Origin: Thermohalobaculum sp039815685
GTDB lineage: Bacteria > Pseudomonadota > Alphaproteobacteria > Rhodobacterales > Rhodobacteraceae
Length of the DNA stretch: 64,000 nt
NCBI GenBank assembly: GCA_039815685.1
Contig: JBCBYV010000003.1
Span: 124,001 to 188,000, forward strand
Reading direction: 5' to 3'
In this document: positions 1 through 8,596 of the stretch, one piece after another
How the letters are laid out: each line of letters starts with the position of its first letter
Numbering within the stretch: position 1 is the stretch's first letter
Notes under the pieces: model-generated
What the model was told of the DNA's origin: nothing
The model's input: the letters and a program-made list of their open reading frames with translations, nothing else
Databases searched by the model: none
Made by a program: the position numbers and the translations under genes

Positions 1-2139
1 GGGTTCCAGGCGCGTGAGGGCACGGTCATCGCTGAGCAGGACGTGCTCGGCGACCGGCTCATTCGCCGGGGCCGGCGCAACCGCCGGGCCGAGAACTTCC
101 TGACCGAGGCGCAGAGCCTGATGGCCGGCGACCTGGTGGTTCATCTCGACCATGGGATCGGGCGCTATCTGGGGCTCGAGACCGTGACGGCTGTGGGCGC
201 ACCGCATGAGTGTCTCGCGCTCGAATATGCAGGGAAGTCAAAGCTTTACCTGCCCGTCGAGAACATCGAACTCCTCAGCCGGTACGGTCAGGAGGCGGGC
301 GAGCTCGACCGGCTGGGCGGTGGTGCCTGGCAGGCCAAGAAGGCCAAGATGAAGGAGCGGATCCGCGAAATGGCGGAGAAGCTCATCGGCGTTGCAGCCG
401 AGCGAATGCTGCGCCGCGCGGACGAGCTTGAGCCCGAACCCGGCGGCTATGCCAAGTTCTGCGCGGGCTTTCCTTACACCGAGACCGACGATCAGCTCCG
501 TTCCATCGAGGCGGTGCTTGAGGATCTCGGCAAAGGTCGGCCCATGGACCGGCTCATTTGCGGCGATGTGGGCTTCGGCAAGACCGAGGTGGCGTTGCGC
601 GCGGCCTATGTCGCCGCTTCGTCAGGCATGCAGGTCGCGGTCGTCTGCCCGACGACGCTGCTCGCCCGACAGCACGCCAAGGAGTTTCAGGAGCGCTTCC
701 GTGGGACCGGACTGCGTGTCCGACAGCTCTCGCGCTTCATCGGTGCGAAGGAGGCGGCGGAGACGAAGAAGGGGCTGGAAGCGGGCGAGATCGCGGTGGT
801 CGTAGGTACCCATGCACTCCTGGCCAAGGGTATCAAGTTCTGCAATCTCGGCCTCTTAGTCATTGACGAAGAACAGCATTTTGGCGTGGCACACAAGGAG
901 CGACTGAAGCAGCTTCGGACGGATGTCCACGTGCTGACCATGACCGCGACGCCCATTCCGCGGACGCTGCAGCTTGCCATGTCGGGCGTGCGGGAGCTTT
1001 CGGTCATCGCCACGCCGCCTGTCGACCGGCTGGCGGTGCGCACTTACATCGCACCCTTCGACGAGGTCACAGTGCGCGAGGCGCTGCTGCGCGAGCACTA
1101 CCGCGGCGGGCAGTCCTTCTTCGTCGTCCCGCGCATCAAGGACCTGCCCGAGGCGGAAGCGTTCCTTCGCGAGCAAGTGCCTGAAGTCAAACACATAACA
1201 GCCCATGGGCAGATGGCGGCAGGCACGCTCGATGAGCGGATGAACGCGTTCTATGACGGCGCCTATGACGTGCTGCTGGCAACGACTATCGTGGAGTCTG
1301 GGCTCGACATTCCTAGCGCCAACACGCTGATCGTTCACCGCGCGGACATGTTCGGGCTCGCGCAACTCTACCAGATCCGGGGCAGGGTGGGCCGGTCCAA
1401 GCTCCGCGCCTATGCGTATTTCACGACCGAGCCGCGCAAGCCCATGACGGCGCAGGCAGAGAAGCGGCTCAAGGTGCTGGGATCGTTGGATAGTTTGGGT
1501 GCGGGCTTCACGCTCGCATCGCACGACCTGGACCTTCGCGGTGCAGGCAACCTCCTGGGAGAGGAGCAGTCCGGCCATATCAAGGAGGTCGGCTACGAGC
1601 TTTACCAGGACATGTTGGAGGAGGCGATTGCCAAGCTCCGCTCTGGCGAGGCGGGTGTGGCACTGGATGACGAGACCTGGGCACCGCAGATCAATCTGGG
1701 GGTGCCGGTCCTGATCCCCGACGACTATGTCTCGGACCTCGATGTGAGGCTCGGGCTTTATCGCCGTTTGTCCGATCTCGAGACGCGGCAGGAGCTGGAA
1801 GGCTTCGCTGCCGAGCTGCATGACCGCTTCGGCAAGCCGCCGCGCGAGGTCGAGACGCTGCTCCGCGTTGTCCGTGTGAAGTCGATGTGCCGGCGCGCCG
1901 GCGTCGCCAAGCTGGATGCCGGCCCCAAGGGCGCGACGATCCAGTTCCGCAACGACCGCTTCGACAACCCGGCTGGGCTCGCCGACTACCTAGCCAGCCA
2001 GAACGGGCTCGCGAAAGTGAAGGACACGCGGCTCGTGATCCGCCGCGACTGGGCGGATGACGAATCGAAGCTCAAGGGCGCCTTCGCCATCGCCCGCGAC
2101 CTTGCCAAGATCGCGAAGGACGCGAAGGCGGCGGCCTAA
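1..2139 (+). CDS. mfd: Transcription-repair coupling factor Mfd, 3' part (N-terminus outside window)
   Basis: The reading frame is open from the first base, so the gene starts upstream of the window. Mfd is an ATP-driven translocase that removes RNA polymerase stalled at DNA lesions and recruits UvrA. The visible part begins at about the RNA-polymerase-interaction domain (HLDHGIGRYLGLE region), then carries the RecG-like motor: Walker A GDVGFGKTE near visible residue 188, a DEEQ box near residue 289, TATPIPRTL, and the C-terminal helicase motif IRGRVGR. The C-terminal TRCF domain follows to the stop. The UvrB-like N-terminal third is not visible. No gene follows on the same strand; a dispersed repeat starts about 100 bases after the stop. 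Confidence 0.97.
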   Translation, partial: GFQAREGTVIAEQDVLGDRLIRRGRRNRRAENFLTEAQSLMAGDLVVHLDHGIGRYLGLETVTAVGAPHECLALEYAGKSKLYLPVENIELLSRYGQEAGELDRLGGGAWQAKKAKMKERIREMAEKLIGVAAERMLRRADELEPEPGGYAKFCAGFPYTETDDQLRSIEAVLEDLGKGRPMDRLICGDVGFGKTEVALRAAYVAASSGMQVAVVCPTTLLARQHAKEFQERFRGTGLRVRQLSRFIGAKEAAETKKGLEAGEIAVVVGTHALLAKGIKFCNLGLLVIDEEQHFGVAHKERLKQLRTDVHVLTMTATPIPRTLQLAMSGVRELSVIATPPVDRLAVRTYIAPFDEVTVREALLREHYRGGQSFFVVPRIKDLPEAEAFLREQVPEVKHITAHGQMAAGTLDERMNAFYDGAYDVLLATTIVESGLDIPSANTLIVHRADMFGLAQLYQIRGRVGRSKLRAYAYFTTEPRKPMTAQAEKRLKVLGSLDSLGAGFTLASHDLDLRGAGNLLGEEQSGHIKEVGYELYQDMLEEAIAKLRSGEAGVALDDETWAPQINLGVPVLIPDDYVSDLDVRLGLYRRLSDLETRQELEGFAAELHDRFGKPPREVETLLRVVRVKSMCRRAGVAKLDAGPKGATIQFRNDRFDNPAGLADYLASQNGLAKVKDTRLVIRRDWADDESKLKGAFAIARDLAKIAKDAKAAA

Positions 2140-2234
2140 TGGTTGGATCGAGATGGAAGGGGCCGTCCGAGGTCATCTTCGGGCTTAACGAGAGGATCCG
2201 GAGAACCTGCTGGTTCCCACCGTCTGGCCCTTGT

Positions 2235-2433
2235 CTGGATTGCCGGATCACGTCCGGCACTGACGCTGCCACGTGCCTCGGCCGAACCGCTTGAGCACCA
2301 TCCGATCAACCTGCACCACTGTCGTCATCGCGGGGCTGGACCCGGCGATGCAAGATACCGGGCGCGGGGTCTGGTGTTCGATCCGCCAGTCATACCGGGG
2401 GATGACAGGATCGTCGGAGTGGTTCCGTCAGGT
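2235..2433. repeat. Dispersed intergenic repeat, copy 1
   Basis: This non-coding stretch after mfd matches a second copy about 3.1 kb away. The shared core (2301-2433) begins at tccgatca, runs through the tgtcgtcatcg / acccggcgat block, and ends in gttc-gtcaggt. To its left, 2235-2264 is a degenerate inverted version of 2324-2353, so the element has the form of a loose stem-loop. Such ccgggc-gacccggcgat elements are common between genes in alphaproteobacteria. Open frames crossing it are not convincing genes. The rest of the 2140-2558 gap holds nothing else I can support. Confidence 0.7.
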
Positions 2434-2558
2434 CGGATGCTGTCCAAGCGCCGCTTCTCGAGAGAATCGGCGCCGCGATCTTCGTCCTGGTGTCTCGGCG
2501 GTACTGGGGTCTTTTGGGGGATCAGAGGCAGCGATGAGATCTTCTGCGCTAGAGACGG

Positions 2559-2592
2559 AAAGGGCGGCGCGGGATGATCCGCGCCGCCCTTT
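2559..2592 (-). terminator. Strong 14-bp stem terminator-like hairpin
   Basis: A perfect inverted repeat AAAGGGCGGCGCGG / CCGCGCCGCCCTTT encloses a six-base loop. Read leftward it lies 24 bases after the stop of the small ORF at 2617 and ends in a short U run, so it probably terminates that transcript. It could work in both directions. Confidence 0.75.
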
Positions 2593-2616
2593 GTGGCAGT
2601 CGAAGTCTGCTTGAAG

Positions 2617-2799
2617 TCAGGCGCTTTGATACGCAGGCAGCTTGCGCGGGGGGCGAGCGACGCGCGTGGCACGGCGGGCGGCCACCCAGCGGCGCGCGGC
2701 ACAGCTCTCCCGGCTGGACTTGTCAGGGCGAATGGCGGGCGCGCGGCTGGCCTTCGGGGTCGCTTTGCGGGGCGCCTGATCACAATCGGCGTCAAACAT
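2617..2799 (-). CDS. Small basic protein, 60 aa, unknown
   Basis: I do not recognise a family. The support is structural. The ATG has a full Shine-Dalgarno AAGGAGG five bases upstream (complement of 2805-2811), the frame ends 24 bases before a strong terminator hairpin, and the gene lies in the same direction as the membrane-protein gene upstream. The product starts MFDADCDQAPRK and is rich in Arg, Ala and Pro, with a predicted strongly positive charge and no membrane segment. A nucleic-acid or ribosome-associated role would fit the charge but is only a guess. It may also be a chance frame in GC-rich DNA. Confidence 0.5.
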   Translation of the reverse strand: MFDADCDQAPRKATPKASRAPAIRPDKSSRESCAARRWVAARRATRVARPPRKLPAYQSA

Positions 2800-2918
2800 G
2801 CCAACCTCCTTGGTTATGCTTCAGATGTTATGAAGGGGCGCGTAGCTCCGCGCCTCGTGCAGTCTGATAGCACAAAGGGCGGCGGATGTCACCCAGTGTT
2901 ACAGCATGTTGCGTTAGG

Positions 2919-4079
2919 TCACGTGCCCGGTTCGGGTGAGACGCGTTCGTACTGGATGCCGCGGGTCGTGGCTGGACCGACGAGCTTCAGCCGCTGAGCC
3001 GGTGCCGGTGTGCCGAGGCAGACGGGCATGCCAGGGGACTGGTCCCACTGCACCGTCGCCCAGCCCGCACAGCGGATGAGCGCGAGGAGATCCTGCTCAG
3101 GGGCGGCCATCACGCTCACCACCGCCTCGTCCTCGATCCCAGGCGCGCCGCTGAAATAGAGCTGCGCCTGGAGGGCCGGGAGGCTGATGGCAAGTGCCGG
3201 TCCGAGGGTGTTGATGAGGAGCAGGAAGGCGACGGCTGTGCCGCCGAGAAACCGGATCTGATTGCCGAAGACAGGCCCGCAACGTTTCACGATCCAGGAT
3301 GGCTCGGGCGAGAAGCGGGGCATGGCGGTGAAGGCGAGCCCCGCGACCAGCGCAAGACCGAGGGCCAGCGGCAGCGTGAGCTTGTCCGCCGTCGCCACCC
3401 ATCCGGCCCGCGGCAGGAACCCGGGCGCCAAGAGCGCCCAGAGCCCGAGCATCGCGACGAGCGGCACGACTGCCAGGATCGTGAGCCGCAGATAGGGCAG
3501 GGAAGGCCTGCGCGGCAGCGCCCCGGCGCGGCGCTCGAGCGCTACCGCTTCGATGATCGCCTGGCGGTCCTGCGGCTTCAGGCTGTCGAGGTTGCGCCAG
3601 TCTCCCTTGTGACCACCGCGACCGACCGCCTCGAGCGCCGTCAGCGAGGCCGGCTCCTCTTCAATCCTCATCGGCGCACCGAGGGCGAGGCCGCGTGCGT
3701 AGCGTCCGGGAAAGACGAAGAAGAAGATGTAAAGGAGGCCGAGCACGCCCCAGCCGCCCAGCCAGTGCCATTCGAAGAAGGTGGTGCGGTTTGCGCCATA
3801 GCCCGCGGCGAAGATCATGAGGAGGAGCGGCCCGAGCCGGACCATCGCGAAATCCGCCATCGCCTGACGCTCGTAGAGCCAGCGCGTCGCAGGCGGGATG
3901 AGGAAGAACGGCACGAGAATCAGGATCGCCAGGATCTCGACCAATGCCTCCCGAAACTGCAGCCAGTGGAAGGTGTAGCCGCGGAAGATCTGCTCTTTGG
4001 TCAAGAACACCACATAGGCGGAGCCGAGGGCGCTGAGCCCGATGAGGCGCGCGGTCAGCCCGCCCAGAAATGCGATCAT
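2919..4079 (-). CDS. Multi-pass membrane protein, unknown function
   Basis: This is a 386-residue protein whose first half has about four hydrophobic segments (near residues 5-27, 45-65, 80-95 and 105-125). A charged cytoplasmic-looking stretch follows (residues 135-190, with DWRNLDSLKPQDRQAI), then three more segments near 197-220, 235-255 and 275-300. A soluble C-terminal tail of about 85 residues contains two Cys. The start is supported by AAGGG seven bases upstream. I recognise no enzyme motif or transporter signature. It is transcribed divergently from the glutathionyl-hydroquinone reductase gene, with about 150 bases between the starts. Confidence 0.85.
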   Translation of the reverse strand: MIAFLGGLTARLIGLSALGSAYVVFLTKEQIFRGYTFHWLQFREALVEILAILILVPFFLIPPATRWLYERQAMADFAMVRLGPLLLMIFAAGYGANRTTFFEWHWLGGWGVLGLLYIFFFVFPGRYARGLALGAPMRIEEEPASLTALEAVGRGGHKGDWRNLDSLKPQDRQAIIEAVALERRAGALPRRPSLPYLRLTILAVVPLVAMLGLWALLAPGFLPRAGWVATADKLTLPLALGLALVAGLAFTAMPRFSPEPSWIVKRCGPVFGNQIRFLGGTAVAFLLLINTLGPALAISLPALQAQLYFSGAPGIEDEAVVSVMAAPEQDLLALIRCAGWATVQWDQSPGMPVCLGTPAPAQRLKLVGPATTRGIQYERVSPEPGT

Positions 4080-4228
4080 GAAATGCCCTTTCGTCGCGCG
4101 GAAGCGGGTCAGAGACTACGCATCATTGCGGCGAGGGAAAGACAGTTTGGTCATCACGTTCGGAGTGAGGGCCTCGGTATCCCAGGGCCAGGATCTACCT
4201 CTTGGGCACACGCAACGGGAGAATGCTC

Positions 4229-5218
4229 ATGGGACTGCTCATCGACGGTGAATGGCACGACAAGTGGTACGACACAAAGAAGAGCGGGGGCGAGTTCAAG
4301 CGCCAGGACAGCGCCTACCGGAACTGGGTGACCGCGGATGGCGCGGCGGGCCCGTCGGGCGAGGGCGGGTTCGAGGCGGAGAGCGGGCGCTACCATCTCT
4401 ATGTCAGCCATGCCTGTCCCTGGGCCAACCGGGCGCTCCTCTTCCGGCACCTGAAGGGGTTGGAGGAGCACATCACCCTCTCGGTCGTGCATCCCTTCAT
4501 GGGCAGCGATGGCTGGACCTTCGGGGACGACTGGGACGGGGCGACGGGCGATACGCTGTTGGGCAAGCGCTTCCTGCGCGAGGTTTATCTCGAGGCCAAT
4601 CCGACGATGACCGGGCGCGTCACGGTGCCGGTGCTCTGGGACAAGAAGCGCGGCACGATCGTCTCGAACGAGAGTTCCGAGATCATCCGGATGTTCAACA
4701 GCGCCTTCGACGGCGTGACGGGCAATACGCTGGATTTCTACCCGCAGGCGCTGCGCGAGGAGATCGGCGAGGTCAATGCGCGCGTCTACGACACGGTGAA
4801 TAACGGGGTCTACAAATCGGGCTTCGCGACGACGCAGGAGGCCTATGAGAGGGCGGTCGTGCCGCTCTTCGAGACGCTGGACTGGCTCGAGGACCGGCTT
4901 TCGACGCGGCGCTACCTGATGGGCGAGCGGATGACGGAGGCGGACTGGCGGCTCTGGACCACGCTCATCCGCTTCGATCCGGTCTATGTCGGCCACTTCA
5001 AGTGCAACATCCGGCGGATCGCGGATTACCCCGCACTCTCAGGATTCACGCGGGAGCTTTATCAGGTGCCGGGGGTGAAGGAGCGCACGCGGCTCGACCA
5101 TATCAAGTACCATTACTATGCGAGCCATGAGACGGTGAACCCGACGCGGATCGTGCCCGTCGGTCCCGCGCTGGATCTGGATGTTCCCCATGGGCGGGAT
5201 CGGCTGGCCGCGGCCTGA
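4229..5218 (+). CDS. yqjG: Glutathionyl-hydroquinone reductase (GST family, YqjG/ECM4-like)
   Basis: The product is a 329-residue Omega/Xi-class glutathione transferase that reduces glutathionyl-hydroquinones with GSH. The catalytic cysteine is in SHACPWANRALL (Cys63), followed by the typical SVVHPFMGSDGWTF stretch, NESSEIIRMFN in the thioredoxin fold, and an all-helical C-terminal half with TRLDHIKYHYYASH near the end. I chose the ATG at 4229 because GGGAG lies eight bases before it. An in-frame ATG at 4223 is too close to that site, and a TTG lies upstream at 4202. It is a single gene with its own upstream region and no obvious operon partner. Confidence 0.93.
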   Translation: MGLLIDGEWHDKWYDTKKSGGEFKRQDSAYRNWVTADGAAGPSGEGGFEAESGRYHLYVSHACPWANRALLFRHLKGLEEHITLSVVHPFMGSDGWTFGDDWDGATGDTLLGKRFLREVYLEANPTMTGRVTVPVLWDKKRGTIVSNESSEIIRMFNSAFDGVTGNTLDFYPQALREEIGEVNARVYDTVNNGVYKSGFATTQEAYERAVVPLFETLDWLEDRLSTRRYLMGERMTEADWRLWTTLIRFDPVYVGHFKCNIRRIADYPALSGFTRELYQVPGVKERTRLDHIKYHYYASHETVNPTRIVPVGPALDLDVPHGRDRLAAA

Positions 5219-5378
5219 TCTGAGCGTCGTTCGCCCTCTCCCGCGATGTGGGGGAGGGCCGGATTGCAGGCCGAGCCTTAGCGCGCCGAGTTGTTGAGCC
5301 AAGCTGCCTGGCACCGTCGTTGCCGGAGTTGAGCCGGCCATCGAGATAGCGGCCGGAGGCCATGAGATGACAGGCTCT

Positions 5379-5585
5379 CTGGATCGCCGGGTCAAGCCCG
5401 GGGATGACTTCACACGGTCTCCTCCGCCTCCGTCCTGGGACTAAAGCGCCGTCCGATCAGCGTGCACCATTGTCGTCATCGCCGGGCTCGACCCGGCGAT
5501 CCAGGGTCACGAGCGCTTGCACCTGATGCTAAATCTCCCCATCGAGCCGTGGGATGACGGGACCGTGCGGTTCGTTCTGTCAGGT
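5379..5585. repeat. Dispersed intergenic repeat, copy 2
   Basis: This is the better preserved copy of the element seen after mfd. Positions 5379-5408 and 5475-5504 are inverted repeats of each other, 30 bases each with about two mismatches (gtcatcgccgggctcgaccc type), so the region can fold into a long stem. The right part (5452-5585) matches 2301-2433 from tccgatca to the closing gtcaggt. It fills most of the 378-base gap between the hydroquinone reductase gene and the convergent small membrane protein gene. I see no coding signal in it. Confidence 0.75.
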
Positions 5586-5596
5586 TGAACGCTGCC

Positions 5597-6088
5597 TCAG
5601 AAGGAGAGGAGCCCGACGGCGAGCAGGAGCGCGATCACCATGCTCATGGCGATGTTGACATAGTGCATGAGGCGGAGCCGCTCGCGCGCCTCAGCGCCCG
5701 CCTCCGGCGTCTCGCGATCCGCGGCGACGACCCGGTCCGCGGCCTCCTGAAGGCGGAGGCGGAGAGGGGCGATCTGCACGATGCAGATGCCGGCCGCGAC
5801 GATGACGAAGGCGAGGACCGGCTGTTTCCCCGCAGAGATCATTGCGAGCCCTGAGATCATCGCGATGATGCCGGCGAGCATGACGAAGAAATAGCGCGGA
5901 CCCGCGATCACGGGCTTGTCGAGATGGCGGAGCGTGCGCTGGTCGTTCGGGTCGTAGCTGCCCTTCACATAGGGGCACATCGCGAAATGGGCGAAGGAGA
6001 AGAGCGCGAGCGAGGCGACAGCGGCAACGCTCGCCCAGGCGATGGGGTGGCCTGAGACCTCGGACAGCGTCTCGATCAGCATGTTCAT
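5597..6088 (-). CDS. Small membrane protein, 163 aa, unknown
   Basis: Four hydrophobic segments are visible, at about residues 15-37, 66-84, 88-106 and 143-162. Between the third and fourth is a charged stretch rich in Arg, Glu and Ala (ETPEAGAEARERLRLMHY). The start has a purine-rich GGAGG site on the leftward strand just upstream. I do not recognise a family. It is the last gene of a leftward series that includes the FrnE-like oxidoreductase 31 bases upstream, so the two are probably co-transcribed. Confidence 0.83.
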   Translation of the reverse strand: MNMLIETLSEVSGHPIAWASVAAVASLALFSFAHFAMCPYVKGSYDPNDQRTLRHLDKPVIAGPRYFFVMLAGIIAMISGLAMISAGKQPVLAFVIVAAGICIVQIAPLRLRLQEAADRVVAADRETPEAGAEARERLRLMHYVNIAMSMVIALLLAVGLLSF

Positions 6089-6119
6089 GGCGGCCTCCTG
6101 TCGTCGTCTCGTGTGGCTT

Positions 6120-6794
6120 TCAGCCCTGAGGTGCTGCTGTCTCCGCTTCTTCCGGCTGGGCGGTCGCGGCGTCCGCGATCTCGTCGATCACGCGGCGCCA
6201 GGTTGCGGTATCCTGCGCGCCCTGGATGACATACTTGCCCTGGATGATGAAGCAGGGCACGCCCGAGACGCCCATCTCGCGCGCGGCCTTCTCCTCTTCC
6301 TCGAGCGCCTGACGATCAGCATCGCCCGCAAGGAGACGCTCCACGACACCGCGCTCCATGCCAGCGGCCTCCGCTACGTCCGCCAATAGATCGCGGTCCG
6401 AGATATCCTCGCCCCGGCGGAAGTAGCGGTCGAAGAGCTCCATCACGACCGCTTCGCCAGCGCCCGCCTCACCGGCCCATCGTATCAGGCGGTGCGCATC
6501 GAGGGTCTGGGGCGTGCGCCGGATCGCGTCGAGATCGACATCGAGCCCGTCGGCCCTCGCCGCCTCGCCGATAGCGCCGTAGACGCGGGTCGCCCCCTCG
6601 GGCCCACCGAACTTCGCCTCGAGATACTGCCGGCGGTCCATGCCCTCCGCCGGCATGTCCGGGTTGAGGCGGAACATGCGCCAGCGGGGCGCGAAGGGGT
6701 TCCGGCCGGCCTCGGCGAGTGCGCGGTCGAGCCGCGTCTTGCCGATATAGCACCACGGGCAGATCGGATCGGAGATGATGTCGAGCGTGATCAT
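6120..6794 (-). CDS. DsbA-family oxidoreductase, FrnE-like
   Basis: The product is a thioredoxin-fold protein of the FrnE / 2-hydroxychromene-2-carboxylate isomerase-like group. The N-terminus carries the CPWC redox motif (DPICPWCYIGK, Cys12 and Cys15), followed by the helical insertion and the C-terminal GVSGVPCFIIQGKYVIQGAQ, where the cis-Pro loop and last strand are expected. There is no signal peptide, so it is probably cytoplasmic. The ATG at 6794 is used; a GTG three codons earlier (6803) is an alternative and neither has a clear ribosome site. It lies between the acyl-CoA synthetase-like gene and a small membrane protein on the same strand. The substrate cannot be read from sequence. 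Confidence 0.88.
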   Translation of the reverse strand: MITLDIISDPICPWCYIGKTRLDRALAEAGRNPFAPRWRMFRLNPDMPAEGMDRRQYLEAKFGGPEGATRVYGAIGEAARADGLDVDLDAIRRTPQTLDAHRLIRWAGEAGAGEAVVMELFDRYFRRGEDISDRDLLADVAEAAGMERGVVERLLAGDADRQALEEEEKAAREMGVSGVPCFIIQGKYVIQGAQDTATWRRVIDEIADAATAQPEEAETAAPQG

Positions 6795-6875
6795 TGCGCG
6801 CACATAGCCATCCGGGCGCCGATAAGGAAGGTTATCACCGATCCGTGATCCGGCGGCCTGTCGCTAAGGCAGCAG

Positions 6876-8552
6876 TCAGATGGTGCGATCCGGCGGGGTG
6901 GAGACGGCGTTCTCGGCGGCGTCGCGGCGGTGTTCGGCGACCAGGCGCTTGCGGATGAGCTTGCCATTGGCGGTGCGGGGCAGGGCATCGACGGCGATCC
7001 ATAGGCGCGGGCGTTTGTAGGGCGCGAGGCGTGCTTCGGCATGGGCTGTGAGGGTGTCTTCGCCGGGCATGTCATCCTCTGGCACCACAAAGGCCGCGAC
7101 CAGCGAGAGATCCGCGCGGACGGGAAGTTCGGCCACGGCGACCTCCGCGACGCCGGGATGGGAGGCGAGGGCCTCCTCCACCTCCTGCGGGCTGACGCGG
7201 TAGCCGAGGGCGTTCATGACGTCGTCCGCGCGGCCGAGATGGGTGATGGCACCCTCGGCGCTCATCACCGCTCGGTCGCCGGTCAGGAACCATTCGCCGC
7301 GAAAGGCGGCTTCGGTCGCTTGTGGGTCCTGCCAGTAGCCGAGCATGAGCCCTGGGTCGCGGCGCGAGACGGCGAGGAGGCCGGGGGCGCCGCGGGGCAG
7401 GGGTTCCTGCGTCGCCTGGGCCTGGTCGGGAGAGTCTTCTGGCAGGTCTTCGAGTAGGTCTCCGGGCAGGATCGCGACGCGGCGGCCCGGCTGGGGGAAG
7501 CCTGCGGTGCCCTTTGGCGCGGGGCGCGCAGGGCTGCCGGAGATGTAGGTCGAGCACTCGGTCATGCCGAGCGCTTCGTGCAGCCGTTTGCCTGTGGCGT
7601 GGAGCCAGGCTTCCGCCAGCGTCGTAGGCATGCGCTCGCCTGCCGTGAGGCCATGGCGGAGGGAGCCGAGGTCGCTGCGGAGGCCCGCTTCATTGCCCTC
7701 CGCAGCCTTCAGGGCCTGGCGGTAGACACCGGGGACGGCGCAGAAGATCGTCGCTTCGTGCCGGGCGGTGAGCCGTCGCCAGACGCCCGGGTCGCGGGGG
7801 CCGGCATAGACGAGGGCGGTGGCACCGGCGGCCCAGGGGTCTGTGAGGCCCGCGCCGAGGGTATAGGTCCAGTTGAAGGCGCCGGCGTGGAGCATGCGGT
7901 CACCCGCGCCAAGCCCGTACCAGCCATCCCACATCATGCGCCGCGCCCAGGCCGAGCGCTGGGCGTGGAGGACACCGCGCGGGGCGCCGGAGGTGCCGGA
8001 AGTGAAGATCAGGAAGGCGGGGTCGTCGGGCACGGTCTCCGCGATCTTACCCGGTGTCTCCTGGCCGAGCTCGGCTAGGAAGGACTGGTTGAGCGGGCGA
8101 ACGCCATCTGGCAACGGCAGGTCGAGCCCGGGCCCGAAGGCGACGAAGCGCGGGGTGACGCGCCCGAGAAGCGGGGCGACCTCCGCCTCGGTGAGCGCAG
8201 CGGAGGTCGGAACCGCGACGCCACCTGCCGCGATGGTCGCAAAGAAGAGGATTGGGAAGGCGGAGGAGTTGGCGAGGCGGAGGATGACACGCTCCCCCCG
8301 CCCGAGACCCGCGCGCCGCAGCCCCGCCGCGGTGCTACGGATCGTCCGGTCGAGGTCGGCGTAGCTCCAGCTCTCTGCCACGCCACCCTCGCCGTCCGCG
8401 AGGACGAGCAGCGCCGTCTTTGCAGGCGTCTCGCGCGCGGGGGCGAGCACATGGGCCGCAATGTTGAAGGGGGTGGGGGCTGGGCGCGGCGGACCGGCGT
8501 CGAAAACGCTCAGATGGTCGCCGCCGCCGCTCCCGTCATCCTTTGAAGTCAT
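6876..8552 (-). CDS. AMP-dependent synthetase/ligase (acyl- or aryl-CoA synthetase-like)
   Basis: The 558-residue product belongs to the ANL superfamily, which activates a carboxylate with ATP and usually passes it to CoA. The phosphate-binding loop is TSGTSGAPRGV (residues 184-194), the acid-binding region includes GMTECSTYISG, and the C-terminal domain has FLTGDRAV, GRADDVMNALGYRVSP and the catalytic lysine in RTANGKLIRKR. Layout and length resemble benzoate- and medium-chain acyl-CoA ligases, but the substrate is not evident. The gene starts 44 bases after the stop of an ArsR-family regulator on the same strand, which suggests joint transcription. Residues 365-395 include an acidic, Gln/Pro-rich insertion not typical of the family. 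Confidence 0.9.
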   Translation of the reverse strand: MTSKDDGSGGGDHLSVFDAGPPRPAPTPFNIAAHVLAPARETPAKTALLVLADGEGGVAESWSYADLDRTIRSTAAGLRRAGLGRGERVILRLANSSAFPILFFATIAAGGVAVPTSAALTEAEVAPLLGRVTPRFVAFGPGLDLPLPDGVRPLNQSFLAELGQETPGKIAETVPDDPAFLIFTSGTSGAPRGVLHAQRSAWARRMMWDGWYGLGAGDRMLHAGAFNWTYTLGAGLTDPWAAGATALVYAGPRDPGVWRRLTARHEATIFCAVPGVYRQALKAAEGNEAGLRSDLGSLRHGLTAGERMPTTLAEAWLHATGKRLHEALGMTECSTYISGSPARPAPKGTAGFPQPGRRVAILPGDLLEDLPEDSPDQAQATQEPLPRGAPGLLAVSRRDPGLMLGYWQDPQATEAAFRGEWFLTGDRAVMSAEGAITHLGRADDVMNALGYRVSPQEVEEALASHPGVAEVAVAELPVRADLSLVAAFVVPEDDMPGEDTLTAHAEARLAPYKRPRLWIAVDALPRTANGKLIRKRLVAEHRRDAAENAVSTPPDRTI

Positions 8553-8596
8553 GCGACCGTCCCCTCATCTAGGGGACGGTCGAAGGGGCGACGCTC

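Noticed and set aside
2143..2577. Frames across the gap after mfd that would encode about 110-145 residues
   Set aside because: They are generated by the dispersed repeat and lack ribosome sites; the repeat occurs a second time in another frame context.
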